6,147 nt of DNA. Origin: Chloroflexota bacterium. Lineage in GTDB: Bacteria > Chloroflexota > Dehalococcoidia > Lucifugimonadales > Lucifugimonadaceae. Each line of letters starts with the position of its first letter. Position 1 is the first letter of the stretch. A model generated the notes under the pieces. The model did not search any database. It was given only the letters and a program-made list of their open reading frames with translations, and had not been told where the DNA came from. The position numbers were made by a program, and so were the translations under genes. Shown piece after piece: positions 1 to 4,741 of this stretch. The DNA is taken from contig JAJCYX010000273.1 of the NCBI GenBank assembly GCA_029262715.1, forward strand, positions 1 to 6,147, in the 5' to 3' direction.

Positions 1-313
1 GGATATAGAGTCTGTCTTTGCCCGTTCCCGGAGACCGGCGAACAGTCGAATGGTTACTTGCATCTGGAGAAGTCAGCTTGATGGTGATTGTGAATGGAGT
101 AACCAATATACGATGCGTGAGTTGAGGATGTGGTGAAGTTCACTAGACCAGACGGGATCACCCGAACAAGTTGCAGCCGAGGAAGCGAAAACGGGATAGA
201 CCGACTCTCACTCGGCTCTCGAATGACCACACATCCGGTGAGAATAGCCAGCGTCAGGGCTGACCGCTCGCCTCTCGGTCAATTCCTAGATCAAAATCCG
301 TATGCGTACAACT
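1..313. other. Region without a recognisable gene upstream of the rpsP promoter
   Basis: I recognise no protein, RNA gene or repeat in this stretch. Plus frame 2 is open from the window edge to a TGA at 134-136, and frames 1 and 3 stop at 79-81 and by about base 122. None of the short peptides (for example one ending MRELRMW) resembles a family I know. It could contain the tail of an upstream gene, a degraded gene, or plain intergenic DNA. The only longer open frame, 130-360, is listed separately with low confidence. Confidence 0.5.
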
Positions 314-360
314 TTGACACGCGCTCTGGCGCACAACTAGAATTACTGTTTGATCCTTAA
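130..360 (+). CDS. Doubtful small ORF, 76 aa, no recognisable family
   Basis: This is an open frame with a GTG start (130) and a TAA stop (358-360). The product is rich in Arg and Ser, has one Cys (residue 15), and shows no signal peptide, membrane segment or motif I recognise. GAGG at 124-127 lies only 2 nt from the GTG, too close for a normal Shine-Dalgarno. Third codon positions show little of the GC preference seen in rpsP or nadA. Its last 15 or so codons coincide with a near-consensus promoter at 314-343. That overlap is better explained if this is a chance frame, although a short real gene or the decayed end of a larger one cannot be excluded. I lean towards non-coding. Confidence 0.15.
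   Translation: MVKFTRPDGITRTSCSRGSENGIDRLSLGSRMTTHPVRIASVRADRSPLGQFLDQNPYAYNFDTRSGAQLELLFDP
314..343 (+). promoter_or_regulatory. Near-consensus sigma70-type promoter for rpsP-khpA
   Basis: A perfect -35 hexamer TTGACA (314-319) is followed after 18 nt by TAGAAT (338-343), five of six matches to the -10 consensus TATAAT. Transcription would start near 350 and give a leader of roughly 140 nt before the rpsP ATG at 488. That leader contains the three periodic units at 411-470. This is the best promoter match I found in the window, as expected for a highly expressed ribosomal protein gene. The start point is inferred, not shown. Confidence 0.6.
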
Positions 361-410
361 GGTAGATTTTCGTCGGCTTCTAGCCTCTCGCCAGAACCTT
401 CGAAACATAT

Positions 411-470
411 AAAAACGCGGCTTGCCGCATAAAATCGCAGCCTGCCGCACTAAAAAGCGGCTTGCCGCCC
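411..470 (+). repeat. Three tandem 20-nt hairpin-like units in the rpsP leader
   Basis: Three units follow each other with an exact 20-nt period. Their cores are GCGGCTTGCCGC (417-428), GCAGCCTGCCGC (437-448) and GCGGCTTGCCGC (457-468), each preceded by an A-rich spacer. The first and third cores can fold as a GCGG/CCGC stem closing a CTTG loop; CUUG is a known stable RNA tetraloop. The middle core has one mismatch in its stem. The array ends 2 nt before the GGGAG ribosome-binding site, so it lies in the predicted 5' untranslated leader. It may be a protein-binding or RNA-stability element, or a small tandem duplication without function. Confidence 0.75.
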
Positions 471-471
471 C

Positions 472-476
472 GGGAG
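472..476 (+). promoter_or_regulatory. Ribosome-binding site of rpsP
   Basis: GGGAG sits 11 nt upstream of the ATG at 488 and supports that start. It directly follows the last leader hairpin unit, so folding or protein binding there could affect ribosome access. Confidence 0.6.
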
Positions 477-487
477 CTTCCTGACTA

Positions 488-757
488 ATGGTTCGTATCC
501 GACTTAAGAGATTCGGCGCAAAGCACCGTCCGTTCTACCGCATCGTGGTTGCAGACCAACGATCTGCACGTGACGGCAAGGTCATCGAGGAGATCGGCAC
601 TTACGATCCCCTGCAGGACCCGCCCGCGATCAAGATCAATGAAGAGTCGGCTATTAAGTGGCTCCGGAACGGCGCTCAGCCTTCAGAGGCGGTCGCCCAC
701 ATGTTGCAGACCCGCGGAATTACCGAAAAGGCAAAGGCAGCCGCAAGTGCCGGATAG
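488..757 (+). CDS. rpsP: 30S ribosomal protein S16
   Basis: This is small-subunit ribosomal protein S16 (bS16), a structural protein that binds 16S rRNA early in 30S assembly. The 89-residue product has the usual family length. It opens with the typical MVRIRLKRFGAKHRPFYRIVVAD stretch (first half: residues 1-12 basic, then the Pro-Phe-Tyr-Arg core) and continues with SARDGK, EEIGTYDP and an Ala-rich helical tail, all characteristic. The ATG at 488 is supported by GGGAG 11 nt upstream and by the conserved N-terminus. It has its own strong promoter (314-343) and a structured leader. The khpA start at 747 lies within its last codons, so the two are co-transcribed and probably translationally coupled. 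No residue looks anomalous. Confidence 0.98.
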   Translation: MVRIRLKRFGAKHRPFYRIVVADQRSARDGKVIEEIGTYDPLQDPPAIKINEESAIKWLRNGAQPSEAVAHMLQTRGITEKAKAAASAG

Positions 758-1154
758 TCCAAAATCCGATGCCGAAGAGCAGATCGAACAGGATGAGCAG
801 CTCGATGGCCCTGAGGAAGACGATACTTCCGAAGCGTACACAGATGCCCCTGCTGACGAGGTTGAAGACGGTGAGTCTGACCTCGTAGCGATCCCTGATA
901 TTTCAGACACTGACGACGCCACGCCTCTTCGAGAGATGGTCGAGTATGTCGCCCGTGCCCTGACATCGAATCCTGACGCCGTGAGCGTTGCGGAAGAGGA
1001 CGACGGCAATCGTACGGTGTTCCACCTGAGCGTGGATGAGAAGGACAAGGGCAAGGTGATTGGCCGTGATGGCCGCGTCGCCCAGTCGATCCGCTCCCTG
1101 CTCCGAGTTGCTGCGACGAAGCAGGGAACTCGCATCACGCTAGAGATCGACTAA
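747..1154 (+). CDS. khpA: KhpA-type KH-domain RNA-binding protein with acidic N-terminal extension
   Basis: Single-KH-domain RNA-binding protein of the KhpA (YlqC) family, encoded next to rpsP in many bacteria. Homologues bind RNA, can pair with KhpB, and affect cell shape and translation. I choose GTG 747 because it overlaps the rpsP end (stop 755-757) and has AAAGG (733-737) 9 nt upstream. The frame also runs upstream inside rpsP, where it is a shadow. The product has 135 residues. The canonical domain is about residues 60-135, beginning PLREMVEYVARAL and containing the GxxG RNA-contact loop GRDG at 106-109, followed by RVAQSIRSLLRVAA and ending TLEID. Residues 1-58 are an extension with 24 Asp/Glu and a single Lys, whereas typical family members have about 75-80 residues and lack it. 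An internal ATG at codon 64 (936) would cut into the domain and is unlikely. rimM does not follow. Confidence 0.93.
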   Translation: MPDSPKSDAEEQIEQDEQLDGPEEDDTSEAYTDAPADEVEDGESDLVAIPDISDTDDATPLREMVEYVARALTSNPDAVSVAEEDDGNRTVFHLSVDEKDKGKVIGRDGRVAQSIRSLLRVAATKQGTRITLEID

Positions 1155-1172
1155 GCCGCAAACCGCCTTGGT

Positions 1173-1267
1173 GTCATCCCGACCGCAGCGGAGGGATCTG
1201 AGCGACGTGCCGCGTCTTCTGGGGTCGCACGACTACCTGAGAGATCTTGGTTCAAGTTCGGAATGAC
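1173..1267. repeat. 95-bp MITE-like palindromic element with terminal inverted repeats
   Basis: The ends match as inverted repeats: GTCATCCCGA (1173-1182) against TCGGAATGAC (1258-1267), nine of ten paired and the tenth a possible wobble. Inside are nested pairs, GGATCT (1194-1199) with AGATCT (1242-1247) and GCGAC (1202-1206) with GTCGC (1224-1228). The whole element can therefore fold into one long imperfect hairpin. The GTCATCCCGA...CGGAATGAC pattern resembles intergenic repeats dispersed in several bacterial genomes (from memory). It starts 18 nt after the khpA stop and carries no coding capacity. It may be a non-autonomous mobile remnant, a 3' RNA hairpin, or both. Confidence 0.65.
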
Positions 1268-1272
1268 AAATC

Positions 1273-1308
1273 CCCTCTCCCGGATCGGGAGAGGGTCAGG
1301 GTGAGGGT
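1273..1308 (+). repeat. Hairpin repeat, copy 1 (CCCTCTCCCG stem), possible terminator
   Basis: A perfect 10-bp stem, CCCTCTCCCG (1273-1282) with CGGGAGAGGG (1286-1295), closes a GAT loop. It is followed by a TCAGGGTGAGGGT tail. The block lies 5 bp after the 95-bp element and downstream of khpA, so the stem could end rpsP-khpA transcription. However, it lacks an immediate T-run; a pyrimidine-rich stretch appears only at about 1308-1322. The same architecture occurs inverted at 1401-1435, so a dispersed repeat is the better description. Confidence 0.6.
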
Positions 1309-1400
1309 CTCTTCGTCTTTCTTGAAAGGGAGATACGTTCTCTCTGTCAGCAACTTATGACTTACAGGAAAACGCGGTTGTGCCGCCGCCTTACGCAGCA

Positions 1401-1435
1401 CCCACCCTCTAACTCCCTCCCTGGCAGGGAGGGAG
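1401..1435 (-). repeat. Hairpin repeat, copy 2, inverted relative to copy 1, possible nadX terminator
   Basis: A perfect 10-bp stem, CTCCCTCCCT (1413-1422) with AGGGAGGGAG (1426-1435), closes a 3-nt GGC loop. Read on the minus strand it is followed by TTAGAGGGTGGG, which parallels the TCAGGGTGAGGG tail of copy 1 on the plus strand. This is why I treat them as one family in opposite orientation. It lies about 20 bp beyond the nadX stop and could terminate that gene, although no U-tract follows on the minus strand. The bases between the copies (1309-1400) show nothing else I can name. Confidence 0.6.
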
Positions 1436-1454
1436 AATATGCCATCACCTTTCG

Positions 1455-2297
1455 CTAAGTTCCCACTCGTAGCCCAGGGTTAACCAGCGCCCTCAGAGAC
1501 TCGATTGCCGCTAGCACTGCGAGATGCGAAGTCTTAGGGTTCTTCGGATGCGGCCGGTTCACCAGCTTGAAAATGAACTCCCCGAACCCTCCGTTCGCTC
1601 GAATCTCGTGAACATTGCCCGGAGATTCCGGGTCTGCGACCACGCGAACCATCGTCCGCTCCGATCCAATCCCGGCGAGGCTCACAGTCGCAGCCACATT
1701 CACATTCGCCGGAAACAATTTCACCGCTTCTGCCGCAGGTCCATCGAACAGCGTCACTGGCTCGGTGATTTCCCGACCTTCCCACTCGGCGAACCCCGGT
1801 GCGCCCTCAAGAGCAGCCGGCCGTTTGGTCGACACAATTGTCACCGAATCGAGATCTGCTCGAACAGCCCGTAGAGCGTCGATTCCGCCCACCGCGCCGG
1901 ATGGCACGATGATCTGAGCACCTGTCTCCTCAGACGCAGATAACAGCGCCGCAGATAGTTCGGGATCCATCAATGCACCAGAACTCATCAGCAGCAGAGT
2001 TCTACCTGACCTCAAGACCGCTTCACCGTGCGCTCTGACTGCTACCTGCGAAGCACACTCAACGACGATGTCTATGTCGCCGCTGGTAAGAAACTCCGCC
2101 TGGTCGGTGAAGCTGCCGGGGTGCGAATCGAGGCTATCCGCAAGCGCCCTGCCCTGCTCAGCGTCAACATCCAGCAATGCGGTGACACGCGCTCCGGGAA
2201 TTCCGCCGGGGCCATCGTGTCCCACGACGCCCGCTAGTTCAGCGCCCATCGACCCGCAGCCGATGACGCCAATCTCCAGTGTTTTCGCGTTTCGCAA
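1455..2297 (-). CDS. nadX: L-aspartate dehydrogenase (NAD biosynthesis)
   Basis: This enzyme oxidises L-aspartate with NAD(P)+ to iminoaspartate, feeding quinolinate synthase (encoded here by nadA) in de novo NAD synthesis. It replaces the FAD-dependent oxidase NadB. The 280-residue product has an N-terminal Rossmann domain with GCGSMG (13-18) and an acidic residue after the second strand (LLDVD, 41-45). These are followed by VECAS (79-83), PSGAVGGIDALRA (132-144), STKRP (156-160), FPANVNVAAT (195-204), ADPES (221-225) and NPKTSHLA (253-260). His230 in NVHEI should be the catalytic His by alignment from memory with archaeal aspartate dehydrogenase. The TTG at 2297 is the only ATG/GTG/TTG between an upstream in-frame stop (2363-2361) and the nucleotide-binding motif; GGGTGG lies just upstream. 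It is slightly longer than many relatives (about 240-270). It is monocistronic as far as visible, convergent with rpsP-khpA. Confidence 0.93.
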   Translation of the reverse strand: MRNAKTLEIGVIGCGSMGAELAGVVGHDGPGGIPGARVTALLDVDAEQGRALADSLDSHPGSFTDQAEFLTSGDIDIVVECASQVAVRAHGEAVLRSGRTLLLMSSGALMDPELSAALLSASEETGAQIIVPSGAVGGIDALRAVRADLDSVTIVSTKRPAALEGAPGFAEWEGREITEPVTLFDGPAAEAVKLFPANVNVAATVSLAGIGSERTMVRVVADPESPGNVHEIRANGGFGEFIFKLVNRPHPKNPKTSHLAVLAAIESLRALVNPGLRVGT

Positions 2298-2362
2298 GCC
2301 TTGCCACCCAATCTCACCGTAGTAACTATTAGCAACAGGATACGCTGCAATCCTGCCAATTC

Positions 2363-2435
2363 AGCGGAACCTTCAGCCTATGGCTCGTAATTTCCGCTCA
2401 ACTAGATTATGCAACACTCATGATCAGGTTCCGCT
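2363..2435. promoter_or_regulatory. Inverted repeat in the divergent nadX / 2459 intergenic region
   Basis: AGCGGAACCT (2363-2372) and AGGTTCCGCT (2426-2435) are perfect 10-bp inverted copies with 53 nt between them. A further TTCCGCT lies at 2392-2398. The three TTCCGCT-type words occupy the AT-richer 161-bp space between two divergently transcribed genes, where an operator would be expected. No regulator is visible in the window and no strong promoter hexamers stand out on either strand. Operator function is only a suggestion. Confidence 0.35.
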
Positions 2436-2458
2436 ACTGATCTCAACAAACTGGACTG

Positions 2459-3250
2459 ATGACGATGAAGCGTCACACAAGGAACATAGTCCTTGGCCTG
2501 GTCATCGGCGGGATTGCCGCGATCGTCTCCGTAACGCTCGTCGGTAACAGTTCGTCACCTGATGCAGGGGACAAATTCTCTTCTGAACCGACTACACAGA
2601 ACACTCCCACACCTGGTGTTCAACAGACTGTTTCCGAACTTGAGGCGATGGAAACCGTTGCAGCCGTCGTCCCGCACGATCCTTCGCAGGAAGGCACACC
2701 AGTCCCGCCCAGTCGGCCAGAGCCCTGCGGCTTCATCGTCGACTACGATCCCGCTCAATCGATCGAAGAGCTGTACAAAAACAGTTTCATCGCAGTTCTG
2801 GCGAGGGTCGAGAAGAGACTCGGAGCGGTAAACGGACAAGGTGGAACCAGTAGTCAAGCCGAACATTTGAGCCTCGCACGGGTCTATGAATTAAGCGTGA
2901 TCGAATACCTTAAGCGAGACGGTCCAGAGACGATCGAGTTCGTTCAGATGGAAGGATCCTTCCGGAGATCTGACCTCAGCACCGAAGTGCTTGAGGACAT
3001 CTCACTTTTCGAACCACAGGTGAACTGTTTCAATCCACTTGAGATCGGCCAGGAATACGTCATGTTCCTCCGCACGGCGTGGCGGGGTGAAAATCGGTTC
3101 ACTCAGGTCAGCGGTCCGCACCGATTCGCCGTCATCGATGGGAATGCCGTTATTGACGATGTTCTTAAGCAGGTTGTCGCCGAGAACAAGCGGTTCTTTC
3201 CCGAATCTATGGCAGAAGAGTTGCTCACCCAGATTCGTGGCTTCAAATAA
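2459..3250 (+). CDS. Exported or membrane-anchored protein of unknown function
   Basis: I do not recognise this 263-residue protein. Residues 3-9 are basic (KRHTRN) and are followed by a hydrophobic segment at about 10-29, which fits an uncleaved signal anchor or signal peptide. There is no lipobox Cys. Residues 30-88 are a Ser/Thr/Pro-rich low-complexity linker. The rest looks like a compact, mostly beta domain with two Cys only, C90 and C190, which could form a disulfide outside the membrane. The pattern of strands around FIAVLARVEKR, VIEYLKRDGPETIEFVQMEG and PLEIGQEYVMFLR recalls TIMP/netrin-like OB-fold domains of secreted proteins, but that is an impression only. ATG codons at 2459 and 2465 are both possible starts and no clear Shine-Dalgarno is present. 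It is divergent from nadX and separated by 183 bp from miaB, so it is probably its own unit. Confidence 0.8.
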   Translation: MTMKRHTRNIVLGLVIGGIAAIVSVTLVGNSSSPDAGDKFSSEPTTQNTPTPGVQQTVSELEAMETVAAVVPHDPSQEGTPVPPSRPEPCGFIVDYDPAQSIEELYKNSFIAVLARVEKRLGAVNGQGGTSSQAEHLSLARVYELSVIEYLKRDGPETIEFVQMEGSFRRSDLSTEVLEDISLFEPQVNCFNPLEIGQEYVMFLRTAWRGENRFTQVSGPHRFAVIDGNAVIDDVLKQVVAENKRFFPESMAEELLTQIRGFK

Positions 3251-3326
3251 AACGCCAATCGGTCAGGCTCACCCGACGCGAATTACGTCAGCAGGATCGA
3301 TGCGTTCAAAACTTCCATCACCAATC

Positions 3327-3360
3327 GGGTCAAAAGTTCGTTCACTTTGCAACTTGACCC
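3327..3360. promoter_or_regulatory. Inverted repeat overlapping the putative miaB -35 box
   Basis: GGGTCAA (3327-3333) and TTGACCC (3354-3360) are perfect inverted 7-mers. An additional GTT/AAC pair (3336-3338 with 3351-3353) extends the stem after a 2-nt bulge. The right arm contains the TTGACC hexamer proposed as the -35 box of miaB. It could be an operator or a weak hairpin after the 2459-3250 gene. No T-run follows, so a classical terminator is unlikely. Confidence 0.35.
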
Positions 3361-3381
3361 CTACTGCCAGCAAGCTATCCT
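3354..3381 (+). promoter_or_regulatory. Putative promoter of miaB-nadA-kinase
   Basis: TTGACC (3354-3359, five of six to the -35 consensus) and TATCCT (3376-3381, four of six to the -10 consensus) are separated by 16 nt. Transcription would start near 3388, about 45 nt before the miaB ATG. This is the best match in the 183-bp gap 3251-3433, which otherwise holds only short repeats (CCAATCGG at 3255-3262 and 3321-3328). Confidence 0.45.
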
Positions 3382-3433
3382 ATCCAGTTAAGCGATTGTG
3401 ATGGCCGTAACAAACTAGCTCCGCACTGAACCC

Positions 3434-4741
3434 ATGCCCTCCTACCACGTCTGGACAGTTGGCTGCCAGATGAACGTCGCAGATTCCCAAACGCTCGATC
3501 TGAGCCTTGAGCGGATGGGGCTTGACCGCGAAGAGAAGATCGAAAACGCAGATGTCGTTATCGTGAACACCTGTGTTGTGAGGCAGTCTGCCGAAGACAC
3601 AGCGAACGGCCTGCTCGGCCGCCTCGGTAAGAGGAAGCTGAACGATTCGGGTCAGTTTATTGCCGTTATGGGCTGCATGGTCGGCCCTGACCAGACCGAT
3701 CTGAAACGACGCTTCCCTTATGTGGATGTCTGGGCAAGGCCGCAGGAGTTCCAGCCGATAGTCGAAACCGTTGGCGCACGAACAGGTCTCAGCACCGAAG
3801 GCTGCCTCGCCAACCTCACGCCTCAGCAACCCGACATTGCAACGTTCGTTCCAATCGTTCACGGCTGCGACAAGTTCTGCACCTTCTGCATCATTCCCTA
3901 TCGACGCGGCCGTGAAATGAGCCGTCCGGTACCGGAACTGGTTGATGAGATCACTCGCCTGACGGACCGCGGCGTGAAAGAGGTCACGTTACTCGGCCAG
4001 AACGTCGACTCCTATGGCCACGATCTGCGACCTCGTGTCGATCTCGCTGACCTGATGGAGCGAATTCATGATGTCAGCGGACTAGAGCGCATCCGCTTCC
4101 TGACATCTCACCCCAACGACATGTCACGCCGCATCATCCGGGCCATCGCAGACCTGCCGAAGGTGTGCGAGAACGTGAACCTGCCGTTCCAGGCGGGCGA
4201 CGACCGCGTGCTAGCAGACATGCGCCGCGGCTATACACGCAGCCAGTTTATTGACCGTGTTGATGAGATTAGAGACACCATTCCGGGTGTCACGCTCACC
4301 ACCGACCTGATCGTCGGTTTTCCCGGCGAGACCGAAGCCGAGTTCGAACGTTCTTTCCAAGTACTGGAACAGGTGCGGTTCGACAAGGTACACTCTGCCG
4401 CCTATTCAGAGCGCAAGGGCACGTACGCTTCTCGCAAAATGCCCGATACCGTGTCTCGAGATGAGAAGAAAAGACGGCTTCACGCTGTTGACGACGTGCA
4501 AGCGCAAGTTCAATCTGAAATAAATGCTGACCTCGTTGGTCAAGAATTCGATATCCTTATCGATGGAGAAACCCGAGGACGCCTTCGTGGGAGGACGAGA
4601 GGCGACAAACTTGTCTATGTCGCAGGCGGTGGGCCCGCCCTGGGCGACACGGTGAGAATTGGAATCACCGGAGCTTCGCCATGGTCTCTAGAAGGGGACT
4701 TACGGGCCACCCAGACTCAGAAAGAGCTGGTCAGTACATAA
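3434..4741 (+). CDS. miaB: tRNA-2-methylthio-N6-dimethylallyladenosine synthase (radical SAM)
   Basis: Radical-SAM methylthiotransferase that adds a methylthio group to i6A37 of tRNAs reading UNN codons, using two [4Fe-4S] clusters in the cytoplasm. The 435-residue product has all three domains. The N-terminal UPF0004 domain has its cluster ligands C11 (GCQMN), C47 (NTCVVR) and C81 (MGCMV). The radical-SAM domain has C145, C149 and C152 (GCDKFCTFCIIPYRRGRE), then LLGQNVDSYG and VGFPGET (294-300). A C-terminal TRAM domain spans about 365-425. The N-terminus is too short and the motifs too MiaB-like for RimO or MtaB. ATG 3434 is the only start, because an in-frame TAG lies at 3416. No Shine-Dalgarno is visible. 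Where many MiaBs have HLPxQSGS, this one has NLPFQAGDD (249-257), which I take as lineage variation. nadA starts on the last base of its stop codon. Confidence 0.94.
   Translation: MPSYHVWTVGCQMNVADSQTLDLSLERMGLDREEKIENADVVIVNTCVVRQSAEDTANGLLGRLGKRKLNDSGQFIAVMGCMVGPDQTDLKRRFPYVDVWARPQEFQPIVETVGARTGLSTEGCLANLTPQQPDIATFVPIVHGCDKFCTFCIIPYRRGREMSRPVPELVDEITRLTDRGVKEVTLLGQNVDSYGHDLRPRVDLADLMERIHDVSGLERIRFLTSHPNDMSRRIIRAIADLPKVCENVNLPFQAGDDRVLADMRRGYTRSQFIDRVDEIRDTIPGVTLTTDLIVGFPGETEAEFERSFQVLEQVRFDKVHSAAYSERKGTYASRKMPDTVSRDEKKRRLHAVDDVQAQVQSEINADLVGQEFDILIDGETRGRLRGRTRGDKLVYVAGGGPALGDTVRIGITGASPWSLEGDLRATQTQKELVST

Noticed and set aside
411..470. Reading the periodic leader as a CRISPR array
   Set aside because: The repeat cores are only 12 nt and the spacers about 8 nt and A-rich. 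No cas genes are present.
549..746. Upstream extension of the khpA frame inside rpsP (ATG at 549)
   Set aside because: It lies wholly within rpsP in another frame and its residues are Arg/Ser-rich without similarity to the KH family. GTG 747 has a ribosome-binding site and fits the gene overlap.
683..1138. 151-codon minus-strand frame with a Ser-rich product
   Set aside because: It is antisense to khpA. The Ser-rich stretch is simply the complement of the Asp/Glu codons in the acidic extension.
3039..3401. 120-codon plus-strand frame across the end of the 2459 gene and the following gap
   Set aside because: It begins inside the 2459 gene in another frame, the product is low-complexity Ser/Arg-rich, and it runs over the putative miaB promoter.
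3380..3862. 160-codon minus-strand frame over the miaB start
   Set aside because: It overlaps the conserved N-terminal cluster-binding domain of miaB and its product shows no family motif.
4681..4740. Longer nadA start at ATG 4681
   Set aside because: It would add 20 residues encoded entirely within the end of miaB. The stop/start overlap at 4741 is the usual coupled arrangement.
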